Shown: positions 12,674 to 24,783 of the stretch, piece after piece
Layout of the letters: the number at the start of each line of letters is the position of its first letter
How positions within the stretch are numbered: the first letter of the stretch is position 1
Assembly (NCBI RefSeq): GCF_022539505.1
Contig: NC_061510.1
Coordinates: forward strand, 398,084,249 to 398,148,248
DNA: 64,000 nt
Direction: 5' to 3'
DNA from: Lolium rigidum
Lineage: Eukaryota > Streptophyta > Magnoliopsida > Poales > Poaceae
Notes under the pieces: model-generated
Database searches by the model: none
The model's input: the letters and a program-made list of their open reading frames with translations, nothing else
Told to the model about the DNA's origin: nothing
Position numbers and translations under genes: made by a program

Positions 12674-12940
12674 CTCCACCATCCCCGCCCACCTCTCCTT
12701 ACGCTTTTTCGGCAACGGTAGAGTCCACTGCGAAATGTGCGAAATAGTTTTGAAGATATTTGTTTGTGATGAGGAACAATATAGATGTTTATGAGATATT
12801 AGAGGAAACCAAAATTTCTTGAGGATCTTGGTGAAGGCTGAGCATAGGTCGAGGACATTCTCCATGTTCGCGAGCTTTTCGGTGAGGCGACGGTCATGAG
12901 GTGATGTCGTTGGTGACACAGTTGTGGTCGTGCCCGGAGA
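12674..12940. repeat. Duplicated segment, copy 1
   Basis: This matches 15155-15430 over most of its length; shared words include CTGCGAAATGTGCGAAATAG and AAATTTCTTGAGGAT. Copy 1 is bounded on the left by the Copia C1 LTR and on the right by a CACTA end. On the minus strand both copies can be read as RRLxEKLAxxExVLDLC, which hints at an old coding segment, but I recognise no family. Confidence 0.65.
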
Positions 12941-14205
12941 CACTACAAGAAACACACAAGGTGTCGACGGCTATCGTCTGTGCCGATGGCTAAATGTCGG
13001 GGCCGTCGGCACAGGGGCTGTTCCGGCCAGGCCAGCTACCACATTAATTTAAAAAAAAAATCATAACTAAATCATTATAAATCAGAAAAATACAAATAAT
13101 ATATCAAAATTTCAGAAAAATAAGATCTATCTTGGAAAAATAAAAAACATGAAATATTGCAAATATCTCAAAAAACAATTCTCTATCATGTGCGATGTTT
13201 CATGGCTTTCACGCCGAACGATCAATGTTATGGCTAGAATTATCGCATAGTTTATGATAATGTGCCCATATTGTGCATACATGTGCATCTAGGGATGGAG
13301 AACAATGTTGCTAGAGGAAGTTTTCATTTTCATCGCACCCAAAAGCTATTTTCCATTTTCCGAGTCTCAAAAACGGGGTGTTTTGTGAAGCAACCACCAA
13401 ATGAAAGTTTCACAATGGTACCACCTCATTTCAAAAAAATACTAGACCACCTTACATACACAATGTCCCAACCGGTGTATCTAAAACATTTCCGTACATC
13501 CCTCATGAAAAAGACAAATTCCTGCCAAATCGGTAGGAAGTTGGTCAGATTTGAACTACAAGTACATGATCTAATTAGGTTCACAATATGCTATTTCATC
13601 AGAAACTCACTGCAATTTTAGATGCTCAGCCCCGAGCTAAGAATCTCCGTGCCCGCCGTATTGGCAATAGTTTGAAACGTGCATAAGAAAATAAAAACCG
13701 ATCAAAACAATGAAACACCTTCATGTGGTGTCATATTATTTGACATAGTTGAAAGGAACATATACAACTTTGAATATTGCAAATATCTAAAAAAAACCTT
13801 CTCAGAAATGAGCTATCATGTTCGATGTTTCATGGCTTTCAGAATGAACGACAAATGTTGTGGCTAGATTTATGGCATAGTTTGTGATAATGTGCTCATA
13901 TTATGTACACATGTGCATCTTGAGATGACGAACAATGTTGCGGGAGGAAGATTTCCTTTTTGAGGCACCAAAAAGCTATTTTTCATTTTCCAAGTCCCAA
14001 AACTGGGGGGTTTTGTGAAGCAACCACCAAATAAAATATTCACAATGGTACCACCCCATTTTTATAAAATACTATACCACTTTACATGCACAATTTCCCA
14101 ACAGGGTACCTTAAACATTTTCGTCCATCCCTCGTAAAGATAAATTCCTACCAAATCGGTAGGAAGTCGGTCAGATTTGAACTGCATGTACATGATCTAA
14201 TGCTC
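12941..14205 (+). mobile_element. CACTA transposon left end with internal tandem repeat
   Basis: It begins CACTACAAGAAACACACAAG followed by GC-rich subterminal words (GTGCCGATGGC, GCCGTCGGCAC), the usual CACTA architecture. No matching right end (…TTCTTGTAGTG) was found downstream, so the element is truncated or its right end has decayed. The right limit given is only the end of its tandem repeat. Confidence 0.6.
13142..14205. repeat. 630-bp tandem duplication
   Basis: Two diverged copies, about 13142-13575 and 13770-14205, share long blocks such as GATGTTTCATGGCTTTCA (offset 630 bp) and AGTACATGATCTAAT versus ATGTACATGATCTAAT. Internal repeats of this size are common in CACTA elements. The short plus-strand ORFs in it have no recognisable domain. 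Confidence 0.75.
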
Positions 14206-15020
14206 ATGATTTTTTGGAAAAATTATTTTTAGGTTGAAAATATGATATAGATGTCATATTTGGATTCCTCTCACTTTCCGATAGATTTAGACATATTATT
14301 TGTCAAATTCTGATTTACAGTTTAAAGATATTAATTATTCCATATTAAATAGAAAAGGACAAAAAATAAATTATTTTATTGTAATTTGAATTCAAGATTA
14401 ATATTACTTTTTCATTTCACATAAGTAATTATTTGGAATTCAAAAAAATAAAGAGGTGCGACATCAAGGAATAGGGGTTAATAGAATTGATATGGTAGTA
14501 TTATCAACAGGGTGTTATTTCTTTCGTGAAAGCTGAGAATGGGTGACTGACCGAGAAGTTTGACTATGAGTGCAATGTGACCTAATATTGAGTGTAGTTA
14601 GAGTTAAATTGCTCAACATGAGAGATTTAAAAAATTGAAAAATATGTAACAAATATATTATTTATTGAAAAAATTCAAGCTACAATTGATCCAGGTATTA
14701 TATGAAGCATAAGAACCAAATTTACACATTCGGAAACTATATGACCCATCACCCGACAACACGTATGCTATGAAATAATCTCATGCCATAGTTTCCATGA
14801 AGAGAATCATCCGCAATGACAGTGGCACCCCTCCCTTTGAATAATTAAGAATTGTGATATGATCTGGTAAAACATGCAGTAGACATGACGAGATAAACAT
14901 CGTAGAAAATAGGGAGCAAATTGGCTGAAATGGTCATGTCAAACATTTCACTAGCTTACCACACAGTGGTAGATAGCAGACGCCGAAAGTATGGCTTCCA
15001 TGCTATCACCTATAAATTCT
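14206..15020. other. AT-rich unassigned DNA
   Basis: No ORF with a recognisable domain and no clear terminal repeats are visible. It may be the remaining interior of the CACTA element. Confidence 0.3.
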
Positions 15021-15515
15021 AGCTGTGTGCCCAAAACACTACACTAGCTCACCAACACTTGCTGGAATCTTTCCTCTACCAGAAAAACCTAGCCAATGCC
15101 ACGCCGAGGACCAGCAATTGCTTGAAATTCCCTTGCTGCCATCTTTAGCTGCTCCAGCATCCCCGCTCACCTCTCCCTCCTTATGCTTTTCCGGCAACAC
15201 TACTGGAGTCCACTGCGAAATGTGCGAAATAGTTTTGAAGATATTAGTTAGTGCTGAGGAACAATATAGGAAGGTGTATATGAGATATTAGAGGGATCCA
15301 AAATTTCTTGAGGATGTTGGTGAAGGCAGAGGTCGAGAACCCTCTCCGTGTCCGCGAGCTTTTCGGCGAGGCGGCGGTTGTGGAGGGAAGCCACGTGGTT
15401 GGCCAGTTCGTTGCACTCGGGCGAGACCCCGGTGGCATGCAAGCGATCTGGTACAGGTTGTTGACTATCACGCGCGGGCTGGACTCCGATGTCCGCGCCG
15501 CGGTCGCAACGATTT
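15021..15515. repeat. Duplicated segment, copy 2, host of Copia C2
   Basis: From about 15155 this matches 12680-12940. It reads openly on both strands (plus 15308-15515, minus 15515-15248). I recognise neither product, but the minus-strand reading RRLAEKLADTERVLDLC is the one conserved in copy 1. The Copia C2 LTR interrupts it at 15516. Confidence 0.5.
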
Positions 15516-15771
<256 letters not shown>

Positions 15772-15781
15772 TGGTATCAGA
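15772..15781 (+). promoter_or_regulatory. Copia C2 primer-binding site
   Basis: TGGTATCAGA immediately follows the LTR and is complementary to the 3' end of initiator methionine tRNA. Confidence 0.85.
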
Positions 15782-15848
15782 CTACCGCGTGCGATCCTAA
15801 ACCTAGCGCCGCCGTCTTCTTCGCTTCCGCCTCGGCGCCGCCGCCGCC

Positions 15849-17456
15849 ATGTCAGCCCCGGCTTCCTCCGGCCTCACCTCCGCGGGACTGCTTCCGCCGT
15901 CGGTCGGTGCCCTCCTTCAGGCACCGATCAATCGCGCGGCCCAGCCCGCCCACCAGATCAGAACGACCATGATCGGGTCGCTCTTCTCCGCCCAGTCCTC
16001 GGCCATGCTGCCGCCAGGCGTGTCTGGGCTGCAGATGCAGCCGTATGCTGCGGCTTCTGACGCCGCCACTTCTTCGGCCCCGCCGTCGCTGCCTCCACTT
16101 CATCGGCCCCTGCACCGGTGTCCTTCGTGGCTATTGCGACGCCTGCGACGCCCGCACCGTCCCCTGCGATGGACATCGCCACGGCGTTCCCGCCGCCATA
16201 TCACTTCGGGAATCATATTACCCTCAAGCTAACGCCGGATAACTATATTTTCTGGCGTGCACAGGTCCTTCCGTTGATTCGGAGCCATTACTTGCTCGGC
16301 TACGTCGACGACACTCTTCTGTGTCCCCCTGCGCTTGTTGATGGCGTGCACGGTCTGGTTATCAACCCGGCTCACCGTGTCTGGACGGCTCAGGACCAGG
16401 CTAACCTCTCCTCCATCCAGGGGTCCCTCTCGCCGGGCGTCGCCGGCCTTGTGGTCTTCGCCAAGACCTCTCATGAGGCCTGGACCATCCTCGAGACGAC
16501 GTTCTCGGCTCAGTCTCAGGGTCGTGCCAATGTCCTCCATCGCCAACTTGGCGAGTCTCAGAAGCTCGACAAGACCGCAACGGACTACTACAACCAGGTC
16601 TGCGCTATTGCGGATACGCTGGCCTCTATTGGTCAGCCCATCACCGACGCCGAGTTCACCTCCTACATCGTCAACGGCCTTGATGAAGAATATGATGGCC
16701 TGGTGGAGGTGGTTAATGAACGTGCCAACACCTCCCCGATGCCGCCACATGAGCTCTACCAACGCCTTCTGCAAACTGAGCAGCTTGTGGAGGCTCGTCT
16801 TGGGGGCCATCTTGGTGATTTTGCGGCCCATGTCGCCAACAGAGGTGGCTCCCGTCCCCCTCCTTCGGCGCCGTACTCTCCCTCTGGGAAGACCGCGCCC
16901 CCGCCTCCTGCACCTGATCACTCCGGAGGTGGACGCTCTAAGCGCGTCTATCAGCTGTGTGGCCAGGAGGGTCATGTAGCTGCCAAGTGTCATCGGCGTT
17001 TTCAGCGCTGTTTTCTCGGTCTTGGCAATGATGGCAAGGACACTCGTAACAATGCCCGTCAAGCTGCCATGGCTGACCGTCCTGCGCCTCCACCATCACA
17101 GGGGCAAACTCAGACTTATGTTGATCCTCACTGGTACATGGACACCGGGGCTACTGATCACCTGACGAGCGAGCTGGGCAAGCTGCACACCCGCGATGTC
17201 TACACCGGCTCCGACAAGGTCCACACCGCCAATGGGGCAGGTATGTGCATCTTTCATATTGGTCAAGCATCCCTTCTTACTAGACATGCCGATAGGAATC
17301 TCCGTCTCTGTAATATGCTTAGAGTTCCCTCTGTGACACGTAGTCTTCTTTCAGTTCTGAAACTCACTTATGATAATAATGTGTTTTGTGAATTTCACCC
17401 TTTTGATCTTTTTGTTAAGGATCGAGCCACGAGGGACATTCTTCTTAGTGGGCGCC
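15849..17456 (+). pseudogene. Copia C2 gag-protease-preintegrase (broken)
   Basis: The likely start is the ATG at 15849, 77 bases past the primer-binding site. One frameshift near 16090 moves the frame to the long ORF 16118-17456. That ORF holds the Copia gag core (LTPDNYIFWRAQVLPLI, residues about 37-53), a zinc knuckle, and the protease motif MDTGATDHLT. In the knuckle the first Cys has become Tyr (YQLCGQEGHVAAKC). The frame runs on in the LTR for a few codons and then ends. The remaining pol lies at 41504-44677 on the other strand, and frame is kept across the two halves if the GCGCC duplication is counted once. Confidence 0.85.
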
Positions 17457-19104
17457 TGATACGTCTCCAACGTATCTATAATTTCTTATGTTTCATGCTA
17501 GTTTTATGACAATACCAACATATTTTAGTCATACTTTATAATGTTTTTATGCATTTTCCGAGACTAACCTAATAACAAGATGCCGCAATGCCAGTTCCTG
17601 TTTTCTGCTATTTTTTATTTCAGAAAAGTTAGTTTATGAATATTTTTGGAATTGGACGAAACAAAAGCCCACGGCCCTATTTTCCACGGAGTCTTCCAGA
17701 ACACCGAAGAGGAGACGAAGAGGGGCCACGAGGTGGCCACCCCACCAGGCGGCGCGGCCCCACCTCCTGGCACGCCGGTCTATGGGGTGGGCCCCTCGGG
17801 CGCCCCCGACGCTGCCCCTTCGTCTATTTATTCCTTCCGTCGCGAAAACCCTAGTACCGAGAGCCACGATACGAGAAAAGTTCCAGAGACGCCGCCGCCG
17901 TCAACCCTACCTCGGGGGGTTCAGAAGATCGCCTCCGGCACCCTGCCGGAGAGGGGAATCATCACCGGAGGGCTCTACATCACCATGCCTGCCTCCGGAC
18001 TGATGCGTGAGTAGTTCATCCTTGGACTAAGGGTCCATAGCAGTAGCTAGATGGTTGTCTTCTCCTCTTGTGCTATCATGTTTAGATCTTGTGAGCTTCC
18101 TATCATCAAGATCATCTATTTGTAATGCTACATGTTGTGTTTGTTGGGATCCGATGAATATGGAATACTATGTCAAGTTTATTATTGATCTATCATATAT
18201 GTTATTTATGTTCTTGCATGCTCTCCGTTGCTAGTAGAGGCTCTGGCCAAGTTGATACTTGTGACTCCAAGAGGGAGTATTTATGCTAGATAGTGGGTTC
18301 ATGTCTATATTGAATCTGAGGGAGTGAAAGCAGCCCCTAAGGTTGTGGATGTGATGTTGCCACTAGGGATAAAACATCAATGCTTTGTCTAAGGATATTT
18401 GTATTGTTTACATTACGCACAGTACTTAATGTAATTGTCTGTTGTTTGCAACTTAATACTGGAAGGGGTGCGGATGCTAACCTGAAGGTGGACTTTTTAG
18501 GCATAGATGCATGCTGGATGGTGGTCTATGTTCTTTGTTGTAATGCCCTAAGTAAATATCATAGTAGTCATCATGATATGTATATGCTTCTCTATTTGTC
18601 AATTGCCCAACTGTAATTTGTTCACCCAACATGCTATTTATCTTATTGGAGAGACACCACTAGTGAACTGTGGACCCCGGTCCATTCTTTTACATCTGAA
18701 ATACAACCTACTGCAATCATTGTACTCTTTTGTTTTCTGCAAGCAAACATAATTCTCCACACCATACGTTTAATCCTTTGTTTTCGGCATGCCGGTGAGA
18801 TTGACAACCTCACTGTTGAGTTGGGGCAAAGTAGTTTGATTGTGTTGGGCAGGTTCCACGTTGGCGCCGGAATCACTGGTGTTGCGCCGCACTACACTCC
18901 TTCACCAACAACCTTCACGTGGCCTTCATCTCCTACTGGTTCGATAACCTTGGTTTCTTACTGAGGGAAAACTCGCTGCTGTACTCATCATACATTCCTC
19001 TTGGGGTTCCCAACGGACGTGTGCTTTACCGTCACAAGCAGTTACTTTTCTGGCGCCGTTACACCCAAGGGATTTCTAACTCCCACATCAACTACACGCC
19101 AGCA
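17457..19104 (+). repeat. G1 5' LTR (1,648 bp)
   Basis: It starts TGATACGTCTCCAACGTATC and ends ACACGCCAGCA. The end is set by comparison with 44678, where the same LTR abuts Copia sequence. CTATTTATT near 17822 is a plausible TATA box. Confidence 0.8.
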
Positions 19105-19114
19105 GCTACTTTTC

Positions 19115-19130
19115 TGACGCCGTTGCCGGG
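19115..19130 (+). promoter_or_regulatory. G1 primer-binding site
   Basis: TGACGCCGTTGCCGGG stands ten bases after the LTR end. It is a one-base variant of TGGCGCCGTTGCCGGGGA, found at the same place in the sister elements. Confidence 0.65.
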
Positions 19131-19300
19131 AAGATCAAGACACGCTGCAAGGGGAGTCTGTCACACCCAATCTCTTTACTTTGTTTATTGTCTTGCTTTA
19201 TTTTAATTTTTGTTTTGTTTGATTTCATTATGTCAAAAACACACAAAAATTAGGTACTCGCATTTACTTTATTTATCAGTTTACCTTTGTTTATTTCATC

Positions 19301-19753
19301 ATGCTTCTCCCTAAGTTCACTTTGAAAGATATATCGGTAGGGAGTGGGTCTATCATTGGAAGAGATAATATAGAAGAATTTTTCACTCATGTTAGTAAGG
19401 TTGAAGATTTTGAAGATAGATCCTTGGTAGAACTTGCTCCTAATTATGAAATTGCTACTGCCTCTTTAGTGCACATGTTGGAAGCTAGATTTGTTAATCT
19501 TAATCCTATAATGCAACATATGTTTCTCACACTCTATGATATGCTTGACTTGCCACCTTTGAAATGTTGTTATTTGGATGTTAATCTCGCTGATAATTCT
19601 ATAAAGAGACCTTTGGGGAGAATTGAGAATGTTCACATTACGGTTAACAATAACCTTGTCCCCATTGATTTTTTTGTCTTGGATATTGAATGCAATGCAT
19701 CTTGTCCTATTGTTTTAGAAGACCCTTTTTCGAACTGTTGGTGCTATTATTGA
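19301..19753 (+). CDS. G1 retropepsin-like small protein (150 aa)
   Basis: The C-terminal half reads LPPLKCCYLDVNLADNSIKR, then VPIDFFVLDIECNASCPIVL, matching the second half of Gypsy-type aspartic proteases (the flap and a decayed ILGRPF strand, here VLEDPF). The catalytic D-x-G-A block is absent, so it cannot be an active protease by itself. The N-terminal 80 residues are not gag and I do not recognise them. The ATG lies 197 bases after the LTR end. The homologous piece in sister element G4 follows a full gag. Confidence 0.6.
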   Translation: MLLPKFTLKDISVGSGSIIGRDNIEEFFTHVSKVEDFEDRSLVELAPNYEIATASLVHMLEARFVNLNPIMQHMFLTLYDMLDLPPLKCCYLDVNLADNSIKRPLGRIENVHITVNNNLVPIDFFVLDIECNASCPIVLEDPFSNCWCYY

Positions 19754-19899
19754 TATGAAAGAAGGAAATATTAAGATCAATTCCCTCTTAAGAAAGGTAT
19801 GGAACACTTCCCTAGAAAGAGAATGAAAATGCCTTTTGATTCTATTATTAGAACAAATTATGATGTTGATGCTTCTTCTCTTGATATTACTTGATTTGC

Positions 19900-22539
19900 A
19901 CTTTCTGCGCCTAGCTGAAAGGCGTTAAAGAAAAGCTCTTATAGGAGACAACCCATTATTTTATTTCTGCAACTTTTGTTTTATATTTGAGTCAAGGTGC
20001 TTGTTACTACTATAGCAATACCTTTGTATCTTTATTTTCTTGTATTGTTGTGCCAAGTAAAGTCTTTGATAGAAATTTGATACTAGATTTGGATTTCTGC
20101 GCAGAAACAGATTTTTAGCTGTCACGAATTTGCGTTTTTCTCTCTGTAGAAGAATCTAAAAGTTCTGAAAAAATTCATGCGTAATCCTCAGATATGTACG
20201 CAACTTTCATTCAATTGGAGCTTTTCCATCTGAGCAAGTTAAGTTTCTCGAAAAAATTTGTCTTTACGGACTGTTCTGTTTTGACAGATTCTACCTTTTA
20301 TTTCGCATTGCCTCTTTTACTGTGTTTGAGTAGATTTCTTTGCTCCATTAAATTTCAGTAGCCTTGGGTAATGTCCAGAAGTGTTGGGAATGACTGTGTC
20401 CTTGCTGAACATGTGAATTTTTGATTATGAACTAGCCCTCTAATGAGATTGTTTTGAGTTTGGTGTGGAGGAAGTTTTCAAGTATCAAGAGAGGAGGAGG
20501 ATATAATATGATCAAGAAGAGTGAAAAGTCTAAGCTTGGGGATGCCCCCGTGGTTCATCCATGCATATTTCAAGAAGACTCAAGCGTCTAAGCTTGGGGA
20601 TGCCCAAGGCATCCCCTTCTTCATCAAAACTTATCAGGTCACCTCTAGTGAAACTATATTTTAATTCCGTCACATCTTATGCGCTTTACTTGGAGCGTCT
20701 GTTTGCTTTTATTTTTGTTTGTGTTTGAATAAATTCGGATCCTAGCAATCCTTGTGTTGGAGAGAGACACGCTCCGCTTTTTTATTTAAACACTTGTGTT
20801 CTTCGTTTTACTTTCATGTTCATGGCGAAAGCTGAAAGCCGCAGCACTTATACTTATTGTTATTTGGTTGGAAACAGAAAATGCTTCATATTGTCTTGAA
20901 TAATTTGATACTTGGCAACTATTTTGAGCTCTCAAGTAGATCATGTTTAAGCTCTTGCATCATGTAGTTTAAATCTATTAGTGGAGAACTACCGTAGAGC
21001 TTGTTGAAATTTGGGTTGCATGATTGGTCTCTAAGGTCTAGATATTTTCTGGTAAAAGTGTTTGAGCAACAAGGAAGACAGTGTAGAGTCTTATAATGCT
21101 TGCAATATGTTCTTGTGTAAATTTTGCTGTACCGGTTTATACTTGTGTTTGCTTCAAACAACCTTGCTAGCCAAAGCCTTGTACTGAGAGGGAATGCTTC
21201 TCGTGCATCCAAAACCTTGAGCCAAAACCTATGCCATTTGTGTCCATCATAACTACCTACTATGTGGTATTTTTCTGCCATTCCAAAGTAAATTGCTTGT
21301 GTGCTACCTTTAAAACCTCTCAAAAATTCATTCCTTGTTTTTACAATACATAGCTCTTGGGAAAGTAGCCTAAAAAACTATTGTGGTAAGGAATATGTCG
21401 CTTATGTATCTTAGTTCTTATAAGTTGCTTGTTGAGCAGTAACCATGTTTCTAGGGACGCCATCAACCTGTCACATCTTTGTTGAATATCATGTGAGTTG
21501 CTATGCATGTTCGTCTTGTCTGAAGTAAGGGAGATTTGCCATGAGTTTAAATGGTTTGAGTATGCATGTTGTTAGAGAAAACATTGGGCCGCCAACCAAA
21601 GCCATGTATCATGGTGGAAGTTTCAGCTTGGACATTAATCCTCAGAATCTCTTATGAGAATATTATTTGTTGTTGAATGCTTAAAGCATAAAAGAGGAGT
21701 CCATTATCTGTTTTCTATGTTGTCCCGGTATGGATGTCCTCAAGTTGAGATCTATCAAAATCGAGAAATCAAATGTGATTTATCTCCTTGGACCTTTGTA
21801 CAGGTGGCATAGAGGTACCCCTTTGTGACACTTGGTTGAAACATATGTAATGCGATGATAATCCATGGAAATCCGCGCTAATTAGGACAAGGTGCGGGCA
21901 CTATTAGTATTCGATGCATGAGGCTTGCAACTTATAGGAAGTTTTATGCATAACCCATATGAATTATTACTACCGTTGACACATTTGTTTCTATGTTTTC
22001 AAAATAAAAAAGCTCTAGCACATGAGTAATCCCTGCTTCCCTCTGCGAAGGGCCTTTCTTTGACTTTATGTTGAATCAGTTTACCTACTTCTTTCTATCT
22101 TAGAAGCAAACACTTGTGTCAACTGTGTGCGTTGATTCTTACATGCTTACTTATTGCACTTATTATATTACTTTGTGTTGACAATTATCCATGAGATATG
22201 CATGTTGAAAGTTGAAAGCAATTGCTGAAACTTAAATCTTTCTTTGTGTTGCTTCAAAACCTCTTGTCAAGAATTTATTGCTTTATGAGTTAACTCTTAT
22301 GCAAGACTTTTTGATGCTTGTCTTCAAAGTACTATTCATGAAAAGTTTTTGCTATATGATTCAGTTGTTTAGTCATTATCTTTTTGTTAGCAAACTGTAT
22401 ACTATTGCTTTGAGTCACTTCATTCATCTCATATGCTTTACAATAGTATTGATCAAGATTATGTTGGTAGCATGTCACTTCAGAAATTATTCTTTTTATC
22501 GTTTACCTACTCGAGGGCGAGTAGGAACTAAGCTTGGCT
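19900..22539 (+). other. G1 3' noncoding region
   Basis: This region begins with CTAGCTGAAAGGCGTTAAAG and GGAGACAACCCAT, shared with G3 (about 48630-48680) and G4 (reverse complement near 50910-50970). It holds two copies of TAAGCTTGGGGATGCCC (20531 and 20589). The related word CTAAGCTTGG precedes the 3' LTR. No ORF with a known domain is present; the minus-strand ORF at 20919-21323 is not supported. Confidence 0.7.
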
Positions 22540-22874
22540 TGATACGTCTCCAACGTATCTATAATTTCTTATGTTCCATGCTAGTTTTATGACAATACCA
22601 ACATGTTTTAGTCATACTTTATAATGTTTTTATGCATTTTCCGAGACTAACCTATTAACAAGAAGCTGCAGTGTCAGTTCCTGTTTTCTGCTGTTTTTGA
22701 TTTCAGAAAAGTTAGTTTACGAATATTCTCGAAACTGGACGAAACAAAAGCTCACGGCCCTATTTTCCACGGAGTCTTCCAGAACACCGAAGAGGAGACG
22801 AAGAGGGGCCACGAGGTGGCCACCCCACCAGGCGGCGCGGCCCCACCTCCTGGCGCGCCGGCCTATGGGGTGGG
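22540..22874 (+). repeat. G1 3' LTR, left part
   Basis: It starts TGATACGTCTCCAACGTATC after CTAAGCTTGGCT and matches 17457-17791. It stops at GTGGG, the target duplication of the next insertion. The right part, with GTGGG repeated, is at 44678-45972 in reverse orientation. Confidence 0.8.
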
Positions 22875-22975
22875 TGATGAGGGGTCACCTCGCCAATGCC
22901 TACGTATTGTAGACTTGGGTTTCGGGAGAGAGCGGCGATGGAGATTCCGGGAGCGAGATTAGGCACACGACGTAC
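22875..22975 (+). mobile_element. Left end of an element inserted in the G1 3' LTR
   Basis: It begins TGATGAGGGGTCACCTCGCC, directly after GTGGG (22870-22874). The presumed other end, ending in CCATGTCA before a second GTGGG, lies inverted at 45973-46043. TG...CA ends and a 5-bp duplication indicate an LTR element; only 101 bp are visible here. Confidence 0.55.
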
Positions 22976-23257
22976 TGATACGTCTCCAACGTATCGATAA
23001 TTTCTTATGTTCCATGCTACTTTATTGATGATACCTACATGTTTTATGCACATTATATGTCATATTTATGCATTTTACGGAACTAACCTATTAACAAGAT
23101 GCCGAAGAGCCGATTCTTTGTTTTCTCGCTGTTTTTGGTTTCAGAAATCCTAGTAAAGAAATATTCTCGGAATTGGACGAAACTTTCGCCCGGGGTCCTA
23201 TTTTTGCACGAAGCTTCCGGAAGACCGAAGACCTAACGAAGTGGGGCCACGAGGAGG
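22976..23257 (+). repeat. TGATACG-family LTR start (G2), cut by a gap
   Basis: It opens TGATACGTCTCCAACGTATC, like 46044, and runs into the N gap. Left flank is CGTAC. No partner end is visible. Confidence 0.75.
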
Positions 23258-23357
23258 NNNNNNNNNNNNNNNNNNNNNNNNNNNNNNNNNNNNNNNNNNN
23301 NNNNNNNNNNNNNNNNNNNNNNNNNNNNNNNNNNNNNNNNNNNNNNNNNNNNNNNNN
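23258..23357. other. Scaffold gap (100 N)
   Basis: A run of exactly 100 N. The fixed length suggests a gap of unknown true size between contigs. Translated X runs across it are not proteins. Confidence 0.99.
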
Positions 23358-24783
23358 CAAATTATATTCCAACGAGACAACCTATATTTCTTCTTATGCT
23401 CATCTGATTGCCAAAAGAAGCGAGATCGATAAAAATCAAGTCTCTTTCTTACTCCTATCGGAATCTCCAAGAAGGATAGCATAAACATGGGAAGACTAGT
23501 AAGAACTGAGTTGATAAGGGTGAGGCCATCTCCATACGATAGCATTTTCCCCCTCCAACAACCTAACTATGCCGCAAATCTATTTTCCACCGGATTACAT
23601 TCTGAATTACGGAGCATACGGTGATGAATTGGGATTCCAAGATATCTAATCGGCAAAGAACCAGATGCACACCCAAATATTTCTTTATATTGGTGTTCCA
23701 TTTCCGATGGTTTACCAAAACAGAATAATTCGCTCTTATGGAAATTTATCTTTAACCCCGATAGCTGATCAAAGATGCACAAGATAAGTTTCATATTAAC
23801 CGCTTTTTCTAGATCATGCTCCATAAAAATAATAGTATCATCTGCATACTGGAAAACCGACACCCCCCCTCTACCAAATGGGGAATAAGACTACCCACAT
23901 GACCAGCTTCCTTAGCCCGCATAATTAAAATAGCTAACATATCAACTATTATATTAAATAAAATAGGAGATAGAGGATCTCCCTGCCTCAGACCCTTTTT
24001 TGTTTGGAAATTATGACCAACGTCATCATTAACCTTAATCCCAACACTCCCCCTCCCCCCCCGCACAAAGTTTTTAATACGATCACACCAAACTGGGTTA
24101 AAACCCTTCATCCGCAATACTTGTTGAAGGAAAGGCCACTTTACCTTGTCATATGCCTTCTCGAAATCAATTTTAAAGAGAACCTCATTCATCTTTTTAC
24201 GATGTAATTCATGGATTGTCTCATGTAAAACAACAACCCCTTCCAAAATATGTCTACCAGGCATAAAGGCCGTCTGAGTAGGTTTTACTATTTTGTGAGC
24301 CACTACCGAAACCAAATTAGTGGAAACTTTAGTGAAGATTTTGAAACTAACATTAAGCAAACATATAGGCCTGTATTGTTGAATTTGCACCGCATTTTCT
24401 TTTTTACGTAATAGAGTAATAATCCCAAAATTTAACTTGAACAAAGGAAAACTACCCGCCTGAAAGTGACCAAACATAGCCATAAGGTTTTTTTAATGAC
24501 ATCCCAAAATCTTTGATAAAATTCCGCGGGAAACCCATCTGACCCCGGCGATTTCTTGTGTTCCATTTGAGATATGGCTTCAAACACTTCTTCCTCAGAA
24601 AAATAAGCAATTAGGAGGGCATTCTCCTCTTCAGAAATTTGGGGAATATCATCAGTACGAGTTTCCATCATTTCGAAATTGTTATCATCAGGAGGTCCAA
24701 AAAGTTTCTTATAATATTCAGTGATGTATACTTTCAAATTATCATCACCCACAATAGTTCCTTCTTCTTGTTCTAATTGGAAC
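23358..24783 (-). pseudogene. LINE ORF2 reverse transcriptase fragment
   Basis: Minus-strand segments in order are a linker ending KKSPGSDGFPAEFYQRFWD (24752-24500), the RT fingers and palm with FKIDFEKAYDKVKW (motif A) and KKGLRQGDPLSPILFN (motif B), then YADDTIIF (motif C, 23863-23809), LKINFHKSELFCFG and the thumb (LTLINSVLTSLPMFMLSF). A frameshift separates motifs B and C, and another follows. The 3' end runs into the scaffold gap. This is a dead L1-type element. Its orientation relative to the left contig is doubtful. Confidence 0.85.

Larger units (their letters stand above)
17457..22874 (+). mobile_element. TGATACG-family LTR retrotransposon G1 (5' LTR, interior, start of 3' LTR)
   Basis: The 5' LTR runs 17457-19104, the interior 19105-22539 and the 3' LTR starts at 22540. 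The 3' LTR stops at 22874 where another element begins; its remaining part lies inverted at 44678-45967. The interior has one protease-like ORF and about 2.7 kb of noncoding DNA, with no reverse transcriptase or integrase, so the copy is non-autonomous. Target duplication GCGCC flanks both outer ends. Confidence 0.85.

Noticed and set aside
23091..23545. ORFs translated through the N gap
   Set aside because: The X-filled frames join two contigs of unknown distance and are meaningless.
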